Positions 53,252 to 63,108 of a stretch of DNA of 64,000 nucleotides are shown in pieces; position 1 is the stretch's first letter, and each line of letters begins with the position of its first letter. The notes under the pieces were generated by a model. The model saw nothing but the letters and a program-made list of their open reading frames with translations, was not told the DNA's origin and searched no databases. The translations under genes and the position numbers were made by a program. The stretch comes from Pelagihabitans sp963760375 (GTDB taxonomy: Bacteria > Bacteroidota > Bacteroidia > Flavobacteriales > Flavobacteriaceae), in NCBI GenBank assembly GCA_963760375.1, contig CAVXCS010000007.1, positions 248,001 to 312,000 of the forward strand. Reading direction: 5' to 3'.

Positions 53252-54658
53252 ATGAATGCAATACATTTCAATCCACGTTTGTTGTTGCCAGCTATCGCGG
53301 CCCTGATCTTGGGAATCGGCTGTACTCAAAAAAACACCCCTCCGGCCCCGACCCCAGACCCGATTTTGACCGAGGTGGAACTGGCCCTTCAAGATCTGGC
53401 GACAACTTGGTACCCAAGATCTGTAGATACTGTCAATGGCGGTTATTGGTCCGATTTCAATACGAAATGGGAACGGGAAGGGCCTCAGCACAAAATGGTG
53501 GTGAGCCAGGCGCGACAAGTATGGTCTGCCTCAACCCTGGCCCTGTTCTATGGTGATGCACATTATGAAAAAATAGCGGATCACGGCTATCGGTTTTTAA
53601 GGGACCAAATGTGGGATTCCGTCAATGGGGGATTCAATACGCTATTGGCGGTGGAAAACGGTACCTTGAAAAGAATTTCCACCGGAAAAAGCGCCTATGG
53701 CAATTCATTCGCCATCTATGCGTTGGCCACCTATTATAAGGCATCAGGCGATACCACGGCCCTCGACCTGGCGAAAAAAACCTTTTTTTGGTTGGAGAAT
53801 CATGCCCACGACCCCGAGTATCTCGGCTATTTCGATGTGTTGCGACAAGACGGGTCCTGGATGCTCGACCAAAAGGAAAACGACAACAACTACGATAATT
53901 TTATCCGCAAAGATTGGAAAGACCAAAATTCGACCATACACCTTTTGGAAAGTTTTACGGCCCTATATGGGGTATGGCCCGATGCCTTGTTAAAAAAACG
54001 GCTGGAAGAGCTCTTGGTCTTGGTCAGGGACACCATTACCGACGATCAGGGCTCCCTGAGCCTGCATTTAGAACGGGACTGGACCCCGGTTTCCCTCAGG
54101 GATTCATCCGAAACCTACAGAAAGGAACATTTTTGGCTGGATCATGTTTCTTTTGGGCATGATGTGGAAACGGCTTTCTTACTCCTTGAGGCCTCCCATG
54201 CGTTGGGGCTAAGGAATGACACCCTGACGGACCGAAAAGCAAAAAAGATGGTTGACCATGGCATTGAACACGGTTGGGACAACGACCTGGGCGGGTTTTA
54301 TGATGGCGGTTACTATTATACCCCCGGGACATGTACCATAGAAAACCGTGCAAAGGTCTGGTGGACAGAGGCCGAAGGTCTAAATTCACTTTTGCTCATG
54401 GCCCGGTTGCACCCAGACGAACCCCGGTATTTCGACCTGTTCAAAAAACAATGGGCCTATATCAACACCTACATGATCGATCATGAACATGGAGGCTGGT
54501 ACCATGAAGGACTCGACACCGACCCAACGGCCAAAAATGATCCCAAGGCCCATATCTGGAAGACCAACTATCACAATATAAGATCTTTGGTCAATGTGAT
54601 CGAAATGCTAAAGGGCGATTTTATGCTGACCCGACCCGCCCCTGAACCCGCTCAATGA
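53252..54658 (+). CDS. Lipoprotein AGE-family sugar epimerase/isomerase
   Basis: A 468-aa protein of the N-acylglucosamine 2-epimerase / cellobiose 2-epimerase (AGE) family. It has an (alpha/alpha)6 fold pattern with GNSFAIYALATYY, GTLKRISTGKSAYG and WTEAEGLNSLLL, and the catalytic histidines expected in HVSFGHDVET near 304 and HIWKTNYHNIRS near 435. An export signal with lipobox ILGIGC (Cys24) precedes it, so it is probably exported, unlike most AGE enzymes. With the symporter and acyltransferase it suggests epimerisation of a disaccharide or amino sugar before import. Confidence 0.85.
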   Translation: MNAIHFNPRLLLPAIAALILGIGCTQKNTPPAPTPDPILTEVELALQDLATTWYPRSVDTVNGGYWSDFNTKWEREGPQHKMVVSQARQVWSASTLALFYGDAHYEKIADHGYRFLRDQMWDSVNGGFNTLLAVENGTLKRISTGKSAYGNSFAIYALATYYKASGDTTALDLAKKTFFWLENHAHDPEYLGYFDVLRQDGSWMLDQKENDNNYDNFIRKDWKDQNSTIHLLESFTALYGVWPDALLKKRLEELLVLVRDTITDDQGSLSLHLERDWTPVSLRDSSETYRKEHFWLDHVSFGHDVETAFLLLEASHALGLRNDTLTDRKAKKMVDHGIEHGWDNDLGGFYDGGYYYTPGTCTIENRAKVWWTEAEGLNSLLLMARLHPDEPRYFDLFKKQWAYINTYMIDHEHGGWYHEGLDTDPTAKNDPKAHIWKTNYHNIRSLVNVIEMLKGDFMLTRPAPEPAQ

Positions 54659-54901
54659 GCAGACTTCGATCATGTGAAAAACGATGGGTTTAAATTTTGA
54701 AAAATGGCTGTTTTGTAGGTCTTCATTGCCGTATATCAACAATAATTTCTAATTTAGCCCTATTGGAACGGCCGATTGATTGTCTTTAATGCCCTACCCT
54801 TTCTGTTCTAGGGCGGCTTAAAACGATCGGTTTTTCAAAATTAAAGATTGCCCGACCCAACCAGCTTCATACTAAAGTTTCAATTGATACGTTCGCTTGT
54901 T

Positions 54902-57469
54902 ATGATGCGTTATATTGGGTGTTTTATTATTTTAATTTGGGCCACGTCTTGTGGTTCGCTTGGCCTTATGGGCAAATCGGTCTCCAAAGTGGAACCGGAA
55001 ACGCCCACTTTGAACAAAGCAAAGGCCTATGACCGTATCATTACCAAGGAAGCCATCACCCAAAAAGGGCTCTTCGATGTGCATTTGGTAGGCGGCAGAT
55101 ACTATTTCGAAATCGCGGATAGTTTATTGAATCGCGAAATCCTGGTCGTGACGCGTTTTATCAAAACCCCGTCCGGCGCCGGGAATTATGGCGGTGAAAA
55201 AATCGGGGAAAACACCATCATTTTTGAAAAGGGACCGAATGAGAATATATTTCTGAGAATCGCGACCTTGGTCAGTGCCGCCAATGAGGAGGATGCCATA
55301 TCAAAAGCGGTGAACAACGCCAACATCACCCCAATCCTGGAAGCTTTCGACATCAAAGCGTCGAACGACAGCAACACTTCCCATGTCATCGATGTCAGCG
55401 ATTTTGTCAACGGGGAAAACCCGCTACTGGCGCTCAGCAACGACCAAAAAGAGGCCTACAAACTTCTGGGCTTGGAAAAGAACAAGTCCTATATCAAAGA
55501 AATCAAAACCTTTCCGATCAACACCGAGATCAAAACGGTGAAGACCTATAAGGCCAAATCCACCCCGGGGGATTCGAAAAAAGAACTGCCCGCCGCGGTA
55601 TTGGCAGGCGTGGTTACTTTGGAAATCAACAATTCGATGGTGCTTTTGCCCAAAGAACCGATGCGCAAACGGTTTTTTGACGCGCGCGTGGGCTATTTCG
55701 CCAGCTCGTACCTCGAATATGGCGACGACCAACAAAAGGTCGACAGAAATACGTACATCCACCGCTGGCGATTGGAAGCCAAACCGGAAGATGAGCAAAA
55801 ATGGCGCAACGGGGAACTGGTGGTTCCCAAAAAACCGATAGTTTACTATATCGATCCAGCTACCCCTGAACAATGGAGACCCTATTTAATGCAGGGCATC
55901 AACGATTGGCAGGTGGCCTTCGAGCAGGCCGGGTTCAAAGATGCGATCGTGGCCAAGGAATGGCCAGAAAACGATCTGGACATGAGCCTTGAAGATGCGC
56001 GTTTTTCAGTATTGCGTTATTTCGCCTCTCCCTCCAAAAATGCATATGGGCCGAACATCGTAGACCCCCGAAGCGGGGAAATCTTGGAAAGCCATATCGG
56101 CTGGTACCATAATTTGATGACCCTATTGCACAACTGGTACATGATTCAGGCTGGTGCGGTAGATGAAAGGGCCCAGAAAATGGAATTCGAACCTGAGTTG
56201 ATGGGCCAACTCATACGGTTCGTATGTGCCCATGAAGTGGGCCATACCCTTGGGCTGCGGCACAATATGGGCGCAAGCTTTGCAACCCCTGTCGAGAAAT
56301 TAAGGGATGCCGCCTGGCTGCGCAAAAATGGCCATACGAGTTCGATCATGGACTATGCCCGTTTCAATTATGTGGCACAGCCTGAAGACAGTATTCCCGC
56401 GAGGGACCTCATGCCCAGGATTGGCGATTATGACAAATGGGCCATACAATGGGGCTATTCCCAATTTCCGGATGACGTATCGGCCGCAACGGAAAAAGAA
56501 CTGTTGGCACAGACGGTGGTCGACAGTATATCGAACAACCCCAGATTGTGGTTTGGTGGGGAAGGCCGCGATTTCGATCCCCGATCGCAAACTGAAGACC
56601 TGGGTGACAATGCCATGCTCGCCAGTTCGTACGGCATTTTGAACTTGCAGCGCATCGCCCCGTTTTTAAGAAACTGGACCAAGGAGCACGACAGTGACGA
56701 CTTTTCCAATCTAGATCAGGTATATACCGATTTGGTCAATCAATACAGCGATTATCTTTTCCATGTGGCGAAAAATATCGGCGGCATTTATGTCACGCCA
56801 CAAACCATGGCGGAAGATGGCGAAGTGTACCGGCCCGTACCCAAGGAAATACAGCAGCAAGCGCTCGCCTTTATGGGCCAGCATCTCTTTCAAGAACCAA
56901 AATGGCTGTTGCGAAACGATATTCTGAATGCCATACAATCTCCGCAATCGAAGGAATCGGTGACCAAGACCATGGAAAGTGTGGTGATGAACCTGTTGGG
57001 CGGCAGCAGGCTTAGCCGAATGACCTTCATCGCGGAGCGCTATGCCGATGAAAACCCCTACACCCCGGAAGAATATCTCGACAATCTCAACCAAATGGTT
57101 TGGGGCACCATGAACGTTTTCTATCAGACCAATGCCTATCAAAGAAAGATCCAAAAAGCCTATGTTTCCAATCTGATCGCCCTCTACAAGCCCAATGAGG
57201 CCGAAGGGCTGGTCGAGGGCATATTGGCCAAGCTTTCTGAAGGATATACCGCCCATACCGATGTGCGTTCCCTGGCCCTGGACAACCTCTTGAACCTTCA
57301 AAGGAACATAAAGAATACCATTCCGGTGATTACCGACCGGCTCACCATCGCACACCTCACCTATCTCCAAAAGGAAATTGAGGGCGTTGTGGGAGAAACC
57401 AAGGATACCGATCCGTTCTATGTCCCCATCAACAGGGAGCTGTCGATCAAGCAGAACGGGGAACAGTGA
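54902..57469 (+). CDS. Zinc-dependent metalloprotease lipoprotein (DUF5117/DUF5118 type)
   Basis: An 855-aa protein with a lipoprotein signal (CFIILIWATSCGS, lipobox ATSC). The catalytic motif HEVGHTLGLRHN sits near residues 444-455, with an Asp/Met-turn-like SIMDYARFN 40 residues later; this is the metzincin-type zinc site. DUF5118-like and DUF5117-like regions flank it (GVVTLEINNSM near 240 and GGSRLSRM near 700). Such proteins occur in many copies in Bacteroidota and are probably surface peptidases. I chose ATG 54902; an earlier in-frame start adds a lead that breaks the signal peptide. Confidence 0.88.
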   Translation: MMRYIGCFIILIWATSCGSLGLMGKSVSKVEPETPTLNKAKAYDRIITKEAITQKGLFDVHLVGGRYYFEIADSLLNREILVVTRFIKTPSGAGNYGGEKIGENTIIFEKGPNENIFLRIATLVSAANEEDAISKAVNNANITPILEAFDIKASNDSNTSHVIDVSDFVNGENPLLALSNDQKEAYKLLGLEKNKSYIKEIKTFPINTEIKTVKTYKAKSTPGDSKKELPAAVLAGVVTLEINNSMVLLPKEPMRKRFFDARVGYFASSYLEYGDDQQKVDRNTYIHRWRLEAKPEDEQKWRNGELVVPKKPIVYYIDPATPEQWRPYLMQGINDWQVAFEQAGFKDAIVAKEWPENDLDMSLEDARFSVLRYFASPSKNAYGPNIVDPRSGEILESHIGWYHNLMTLLHNWYMIQAGAVDERAQKMEFEPELMGQLIRFVCAHEVGHTLGLRHNMGASFATPVEKLRDAAWLRKNGHTSSIMDYARFNYVAQPEDSIPARDLMPRIGDYDKWAIQWGYSQFPDDVSAATEKELLAQTVVDSISNNPRLWFGGEGRDFDPRSQTEDLGDNAMLASSYGILNLQRIAPFLRNWTKEHDSDDFSNLDQVYTDLVNQYSDYLFHVAKNIGGIYVTPQTMAEDGEVYRPVPKEIQQQALAFMGQHLFQEPKWLLRNDILNAIQSPQSKESVTKTMESVVMNLLGGSRLSRMTFIAERYADENPYTPEEYLDNLNQMVWGTMNVFYQTNAYQRKIQKAYVSNLIALYKPNEAEGLVEGILAKLSEGYTAHTDVRSLALDNLLNLQRNIKNTIPVITDRLTIAHLTYLQKEIEGVVGETKDTDPFYVPINRELSIKQNGEQ

Positions 57470-57556
57470 TCTGGTAACTTCATCCGCATATTCAATCGCG
57501 CTAAAGGGTGGGTAACCCGCAGCCAAAGTTCACTTTGCAATAAATCGTGGCCTAGC

Positions 57557-58621
57557 TTATAGCCACCTTCTTTTTCTGAAATAGATCAGCATGCCCACGA
57601 CGATGACAAACATCAGCCCCAACATGATAAAATAGCTGTAACGGAAATGGAGTTCGGGCAGTACGTCGAAATTGGTCCCGTAAATTCCGGCGATAAAGGT
57701 CAAGGGGATGAAGATAACCGAAAAGATGGTCAAAAATTTCATGATGTCGTTGAGTTTGCTGCTGATCGTGGTATGGTAAATGTTCAGCTGATCCGATAAG
57801 ATTTCACGATAGGTATCCGACGAATCATTGGCCTGGTTGATATTTTCCAAGAGTTCCTTAAAATGGATGTAGGTGCTTTCATCGATCAATTCAGAGTCCA
57901 TTTTCGATAGGCTCAAAATCATTTCCTTGGCCGGTTTGATGCTCTTTCTCAAAAAATTGAGTTCCCGTTTATAGGTATAAATTTCGTCGATGACACTTTT
58001 GCGGGGTTCCTGTAACAGTGTTTCTTCCAAAGTTTCGATTTTTTCGCCCAAGATCCCTATGATATAGATGTAATTGTCGATAACGATGTCGAGAAGGGCA
58101 TAGGCCAAATAATCGGTGCCTCCATGGCGGATTCTTTTCTTTTGGTTGCGTATCCTTTCCCGAACTGGTTCAAAAACGTCGCCTTTCTTTTCCTGAAAAG
58201 AGATCAAAACCGATTCGGTGATGATGATACTGAGGTTTTCAATGGCAATGGTGCCGGTCGACTCCTCGAGCTGCATCATTTTGATGGAAAGGAGGATGCA
58301 ATTTTGGTGTTCCTGAACCCTGGGCCGGGCATAGATATCCATCACTTCGGCCAACACCATTTGTTCGAAATGGAACGCCTTGGCGATTTCTTCCATGATG
58401 GCATTATTGTGCAGGCCATCGACATTGAACCAGGTCACCGTTGGCGTCTCCTGATAACTCAGCACGTCTTTTACCAGTTCCACGGCCTTTTCCTCCATAC
58501 TATCGGCATCGAAGTCGATGACCCGCAATAGAACGTTTTCCGATTTTTGCTTGCCCCTGAATATCAGGTCATCCGGCGACAATCCTATTTCGTTCTTGTT
58601 CTTCTTTACAAATCTTGCCAT
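57557..58621 (-). CDS. corA: CorA-family divalent cation transporter with GTN motif
   Basis: A 354-aa CorA-type channel. The long cytoplasmic domain is followed by two C-terminal spans: the pore helix leads FIPLTFIAGIYGTNF and the second span reads YFIMLGLMFVIVVGML, ending in the basic YFRKRRWL. The signature motif, GMN in nearly all CorA proteins, is GTN here (bases 57671-57679). ZntB-type members have other variants, so cation choice or gating may differ. I chose ATG 58621; ATG 58639 would add 6 residues. It is convergent with the metalloprotease. Confidence 0.9.
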   Translation of the reverse strand: MARFVKKNKNEIGLSPDDLIFRGKQKSENVLLRVIDFDADSMEEKAVELVKDVLSYQETPTVTWFNVDGLHNNAIMEEIAKAFHFEQMVLAEVMDIYARPRVQEHQNCILLSIKMMQLEESTGTIAIENLSIIITESVLISFQEKKGDVFEPVRERIRNQKKRIRHGGTDYLAYALLDIVIDNYIYIIGILGEKIETLEETLLQEPRKSVIDEIYTYKRELNFLRKSIKPAKEMILSLSKMDSELIDESTYIHFKELLENINQANDSSDTYREILSDQLNIYHTTISSKLNDIMKFLTIFSVIFIPLTFIAGIYGTNFDVLPELHFRYSYFIMLGLMFVIVVGMLIYFRKRRWL

Positions 58622-58796
58622 ATGCTTCAGTTTCTTCAAAATGCTTTGTGATATTTAGATTTTTCATGGGTAGGGCCCATCATTAAGGTAAGGTAAGCAT
58701 TCTTATCGAAATATTTGGGACGACCGGCGGTCGGGCAGCGATGGGGACCTGATTTCCATCTTTAAAAATTGGCAAATTATTAACAAAAATTGCACA

Positions 58797-58804
58797 TACC
58801 TTTG
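58797..58804 (+). promoter_or_regulatory. -7 promoter box upstream of small exported protein gene
   Basis: TACCTTTG is an exact Bacteroidota -7 match, 9 bases before ATG 58814. A TTGG at 58769 is the nearest -33-like element but is spaced 24 bases away, longer than usual. Confidence 0.45.
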
Positions 58805-58813
58805 CTATGTTAT

Positions 58814-59173
58814 ATGAAAGCGGTTCCGGCCATGGTAAGAATTCTTTGGTTTTGTTTGCTTTTAGGTCTTTTCGCTGTGTTGGCCCCTTCTTCTGCCAAG
58901 GCTTCCACCGTTCATTTTTCGAACAATGCGCTTGGGAATCCCGAATCCCAAAAAGACAACCATCATATTGGTCAGGCCTTGCTCTATTTAGACCAGAGCC
59001 TCCCTGTCAACATACAGGAAAACTTTCAGCCCTTTAAAAAACGGCACTTCGCCAAGGCGGGGGCGGTCGACTTCAAAATGAGGGTTGCCCTGTTGTATCT
59101 CGACTACGAAATTACCATCATTCCGGGTCTTCCCATGTTGACCCTGATGTATCCCTACCACAACTTTCCGTAA
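58814..59173 (+). CDS. Small exported hypothetical protein
   Basis: A 119-aa protein with a signal peptide or membrane anchor (ILWFCLLLGLFAVLAPSSAKAS, likely cleavage after AKA). The mature part is about 85 residues, with LYLDQSLPVN and LLYLDYEITIIPGLP as recurring motifs, so it may be a small beta-rich periplasmic protein. I recognise no family. Start at 58814, or 58832 (second Met). It is divergent from corA (192 bp) and lies 134 bp upstream of the next unknown gene. Confidence 0.6.
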   Translation: MKAVPAMVRILWFCLLLGLFAVLAPSSAKASTVHFSNNALGNPESQKDNHHIGQALLYLDQSLPVNIQENFQPFKKRHFAKAGAVDFKMRVALLYLDYEITIIPGLPMLTLMYPYHNFP

Positions 59174-59307
59174 TCCGTCAACCGTAAAGCCCAGGATTAA
59201 AAAACGATAGCTTGTTGCCGTATGGCCACAGTAGCTTCCCGAGGGAGGTTTTTGGCCTGCGCCAAGCTCAAACCATCACGGAATAAAAATTTTAATATCA
59301 CAAAACA

Positions 59308-59814
59308 ATGAACACATCATTATTGATCATATCAGTCATTTTGGTATGCAGTGTATTCCTCCCCTTCTATTTGATCGACAGAACGGGGAAATCGGCCGCC
59401 GGCCATAGAAAAAAACAATTTAAAATGGCCATTGCCAAAAATCACTTGGCCTTAACGGAAGAGGAAATTTGGGGAAATTCGTTTATCGGTATCGATCAGC
59501 AACAAAAAAAGCTGCTCTTCATGAAGGTAGAAGACAAAGACCAATTGGAAAAACTGATCGATCTCAACAACATCAGGGATTGTAAAATTACTGCTGACTA
59601 TAAGAAGTCGACAGTAAAGAACCATAAGGAAATGCTTTTGTTGAAGCTCGACCTGGAAATCCATTCCCTCAAGGGCAATTCAATTGAAATCCTGAATTTT
59701 TATGATATCGATGGCCCCTATAAGGAAGATTATGAAATGAACAGGGCCGAAAAATGGAAGGCAATCATCAATGCCCACGCGGTCAAATTACAGTCGCCCG
59801 TTAGAGCGGCATAA
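59308..59814 (+). CDS. Single-span membrane protein of unknown function
   Basis: A 168-aa protein with one N-terminal span (SLLIISVILVCSVFLPFYLI, residues 4-23), then a basic RTGKSAAGHRKK juncture, which sets the rest in the cytoplasm. The soluble part has strand-rich repeats IGIDQQQKKLLFM, LIDLNNIRDCKITADY and LDLEIHSLKGNSIEILNFYD, resembling a small beta barrel or PH-like domain. No family assigned. It lies 56 bp upstream of nhaD and may be cotranscribed with nhaD and kup. Confidence 0.65.
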   Translation: MNTSLLIISVILVCSVFLPFYLIDRTGKSAAGHRKKQFKMAIAKNHLALTEEEIWGNSFIGIDQQQKKLLFMKVEDKDQLEKLIDLNNIRDCKITADYKKSTVKNHKEMLLLKLDLEIHSLKGNSIEILNFYDIDGPYKEDYEMNRAEKWKAIINAHAVKLQSPVRAA

Positions 59815-59870
59815 ATGGATATGGAATGTTGGAAATTAGTCCGCCTTTGGCATCTACATAAAAAGATACA

Positions 59871-61136
59871 ATGGTCCTGACCACCTTAATTTTTTTAGCA
59901 GGCTACCTGTTCATCGCCCTGGAGCACAAGGTCAGGATAGATAAGGCTGCAACCGCTCTGTTATTGGGGGTGCTTTTATGGTTGTTCCTGGTATGGGAAG
60001 GTGCACATTCGGCCAATGTTTTGGCCGAGCTGACCATTCATTTTGAGGCCATCTCGGAAATCCTCTTTTTTCTTTTAGCGGCCATGACCATCGTAGAACT
60101 CATCGATTCCCACCATGGGTTTCGGGTGCTCAACCAAATGATAAAGACCGGTAGCAAGACAAAATTGCTATGGGTCTTATCGATTTTGACCTTCTTTATG
60201 TCGTCGGTCCTCGACAACCTGACCACCACCATCGTGATGATGGCTGTTTTGAAGCGGTTTATACACGTCAAGGCCGATCTTTGGTATTTCGCGGGATTCA
60301 TCATCATAGCGGCCAACGCCGGGGGCGCCTGGTCGCCCATTGGCGATATCACCACCATTATGCTCTGGAACGGGGGACAGGTCACCTCCGGCACCATAAT
60401 CTCGGAAGTACTGCTGCCGAGTTTGGCCTGCCTATTGGTGCCCTTGTTGATCGCATCGTTCAATTTCAGGGGGCAGCAGTTCGAACCTAGAACCGAAACA
60501 ACGGTCGAGCAGTTCAATATCAGCCAGCGCGAAAGCAATTTTATTTTGTTGTTGGGCATGTTGCTCTTGCTCTTTGTGCCCGTTTTCAAATCCCTGACCG
60601 GACTCCCCCCGGTGATGGGCATGATCTTTAGCCTTTGCATTTTTTGGTTGACCACCGATATCCTGCATCGCAAGAAAGCCTCCGACCTTAGACGACAATT
60701 ATCGGTCGCGGCCACCATTCAAAGGGTTGATACCCCGAGTGTACTTTTTTTTCTCGGGATCCTGCTTGCCGTGGCCGCCATGGAGGTCAACGGATCATTG
60801 GGGGTGATGGGCCGCTTTTTGGAAAATACGTTCGATAATTTCTATCTAATCAATACCACCCTGGGGCTGCTGTCTTCCGTGGTCGACAACGTTCCCTTGG
60901 TCGCCGGGGCCATGGGGATGTATTCGATGGACGTCTATCCCCAAGATCACGACTTTTGGTCTTTTCTGGCCTATTGTGCGGGTACCGGGGGAAGCGCACT
61001 CATCATCGGGTCGGCCGCAGGGGTAGCGGCCATGGGCATCTTAAAAATCGATTTTCTCTGGTACCTCAAAAAAATAAGCTGGCTCGCACTGATCGGTTAT
61101 TTTTCGGGCATTTTGGTTTATGTATTGATCAATTGA
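59871..61136 (+). CDS. nhaD: Na+/H+ antiporter, NhaD type
   Basis: A 421-aa antiporter of the ion transporter superfamily, with about 12 hydrophobic segments. It opens LIFLAGYLFIALEHKVRIDK; family phrases are VLDNLTTTIVMMAVL near 118, AANAGGAWSPIGDITTIML near 142 and VVDNVPLVAGAMGMY near 334. NhaD exchanges internal Na+ or Li+ for external H+ and is common in marine bacteria. Its TGA overlaps the kup ATG by one base (TGATG), which implies translational coupling to potassium uptake. Confidence 0.93.
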   Translation: MVLTTLIFLAGYLFIALEHKVRIDKAATALLLGVLLWLFLVWEGAHSANVLAELTIHFEAISEILFFLLAAMTIVELIDSHHGFRVLNQMIKTGSKTKLLWVLSILTFFMSSVLDNLTTTIVMMAVLKRFIHVKADLWYFAGFIIIAANAGGAWSPIGDITTIMLWNGGQVTSGTIISEVLLPSLACLLVPLLIASFNFRGQQFEPRTETTVEQFNISQRESNFILLLGMLLLLFVPVFKSLTGLPPVMGMIFSLCIFWLTTDILHRKKASDLRRQLSVAATIQRVDTPSVLFFLGILLAVAAMEVNGSLGVMGRFLENTFDNFYLINTTLGLLSSVVDNVPLVAGAMGMYSMDVYPQDHDFWSFLAYCAGTGGSALIIGSAAGVAAMGILKIDFLWYLKKISWLALIGYFSGILVYVLIN

Positions 61137-63073
61137 TGAAAATCGACCTGCACAAAGTTTCGGCCGTTTCGCTCTTGATGACCCTGGGCATCGTATTCGG
61201 TGATATCGGCACCTCCCCCCTTTACGTCTTTACCGCCATCACCCAAGGCAAGAATTTTGACCCGCTGTTGCTATTGGGCAGCCTATCGTGCGTATTCTGG
61301 ACCTTGATCCTCTTGGCCACCGTTAAATATGTATACCTGGCCTTAAATGCCGACAACCAAGGGGAAGGGGGCATATTTGCGCTGTATGCCCTGTTGCGGA
61401 AGACCAAGTCGAAATGGATCATCTACCCGGCATTGATCGGATGTGCGACCTTGATCAGTGATGGCTTTATCACCCCCGCGATTTCGATTTCCTCGGCGGT
61501 TGAGGGATTGGACCTTATCTATGAGGGCATTCCCACCTTACCGATCGTCTGTGGCATCGTTACCGCGCTTTTTATGATCCAGCAGTTCGGCACCAAAAGG
61601 ATCGGGATATTGTTCGGCCCGATCATGCTGATTTGGTTCTTGACCCTTGGCCTTTTGGGGGCCCACCAATTGTTGAAGGCGCCTGAAACGCTAAGGGCCA
61701 TCAACCCCATGTATGCCTTCACTTTTTTGAAGACCTATCCTCAGGCCATTTGGGTTTTGGGGGCCGTGTTTCTCTGTACGACTGGGGCGGAAGCGCTGTA
61801 TTCGGACCTTGGACATTGTGGCAAGAAAAATATACGGATTACCTGGTTTTTCGTGCTCAGCATGTTATTGCTCAATTATTTCGGGCAAACGGCCTATTGT
61901 CTTTCCCTGCCGCCGGGCGCTACCACCACATCGGTCTTTTATGCGACGGTGCCCAAACACTTGATGCCCTATGTGGTGGGTATTTCCACGGTGGCCACCA
62001 TTATAGCCAGCCAGGCCCTGATCACCGGGATTTTCACCTTGGTCAACGAAGCGATCAAACTAAAGCTATGGACCAATTTAAAGGTAAAATACCCTTCGAC
62101 CCACAAAGGCCAGATCTACATACCTAAGATCAATTATTTTTTGTTGGCGGGTTGTTTGCTGGTCATTCTGTTGTTCAAAAAGTCGACCAACATGGAGGCC
62201 GCCTATGGCCTGGCCATCACCATCGATATGATCATGACCAGTTTGCTTTTGGGATATCTTTTAATGGTGCGTTCCAAGAAAAAAAAGTTTTTGTTCGCAG
62301 GCCTTTTTGCGATCTTCCTCCTCATCGAAGCCACTTTTTTGTTCTCCAACCTCAACAAAATAATCCATGGCGGCTGGTTTACCCTTATGCTTGCCTTGGT
62401 CCTGTTCACCTTGCTTTTCTTTTACAACAGGGCAAGGCAGTTGCGGAACAGGGTCACCGAGTATAAATTGACAGATGATATCAAACCTTTGCTGGCCAGC
62501 GTGTCAGAAGACGGGAAGTTGCCCTACCTGGCCACCAATTTGGTGTATCCGGTACGATCGACACGCACCAATTTTATCGATGTCACCGTGGTACATTCCC
62601 TCTTTTTCATGCAGCCTAAACGGGCGAAGGTATATTGGTTTCTCCATATCGAAATCGCCGATGTACCATACGGCATTACGTACAAAACCCAGACCATCCT
62701 GCCCAAAAAAGCATTTTTCGTGAAACTCAACCTGGGTTTCAAAGAACCCCATTTGATCGATTATATGATGAAAAAAATCCATGCCGATCTGGTCAAGTCG
62801 GGGGAGATATCAGCGAACAACATCTTCGATAGCTTGTCTGTTGGAAAAATCCCGGTTGATTTTAAGTATATCTTGATCAACTCGAGGGTAGCCACCGATA
62901 ACCATCTGACCTTGATCGAGGTTTTTGCCGTAAAAGTCTACCGTTTGTTGAAATCGATCGGGTTGACCGCCATGGAAGATTTTGGATTGGACACCACCAA
63001 TTCGATGGAAGAAAAAATCCCGATCAACGTGGCCAAAACCGAAAAATTGAAAATCACCCGTTTAGAGTCTTAG
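61136..63073 (+). CDS. kup: KUP-family potassium uptake protein
   Basis: A 645-aa Kup/HAK potassium-proton symporter. The signature GIVFGDIGTSPLYV is at residues 17-30, with NQGEGGIFALYALL near 78 and CTTGAEALYSDLGHCGKK near 210. About twelve spans lead to a soluble C-terminal domain with VYPVRSTRTNF and PKRAKVYWFLH. Its start overlaps the nhaD stop by one base, so Na+ extrusion and K+ uptake are made together. I chose ATG 61136 instead of an in-frame start 60 codons upstream inside nhaD. Confidence 0.94.
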   Translation: MKIDLHKVSAVSLLMTLGIVFGDIGTSPLYVFTAITQGKNFDPLLLLGSLSCVFWTLILLATVKYVYLALNADNQGEGGIFALYALLRKTKSKWIIYPALIGCATLISDGFITPAISISSAVEGLDLIYEGIPTLPIVCGIVTALFMIQQFGTKRIGILFGPIMLIWFLTLGLLGAHQLLKAPETLRAINPMYAFTFLKTYPQAIWVLGAVFLCTTGAEALYSDLGHCGKKNIRITWFFVLSMLLLNYFGQTAYCLSLPPGATTTSVFYATVPKHLMPYVVGISTVATIIASQALITGIFTLVNEAIKLKLWTNLKVKYPSTHKGQIYIPKINYFLLAGCLLVILLFKKSTNMEAAYGLAITIDMIMTSLLLGYLLMVRSKKKKFLFAGLFAIFLLIEATFLFSNLNKIIHGGWFTLMLALVLFTLLFFYNRARQLRNRVTEYKLTDDIKPLLASVSEDGKLPYLATNLVYPVRSTRTNFIDVTVVHSLFFMQPKRAKVYWFLHIEIADVPYGITYKTQTILPKKAFFVKLNLGFKEPHLIDYMMKKIHADLVKSGEISANNIFDSLSVGKIPVDFKYILINSRVATDNHLTLIEVFAVKVYRLLKSIGLTAMEDFGLDTTNSMEEKIPINVAKTEKLKITRLES

Positions 63074-63108
63074 GTGGCCTCCATTTACCATTGGCTATGC
63101 AAGTAGCT

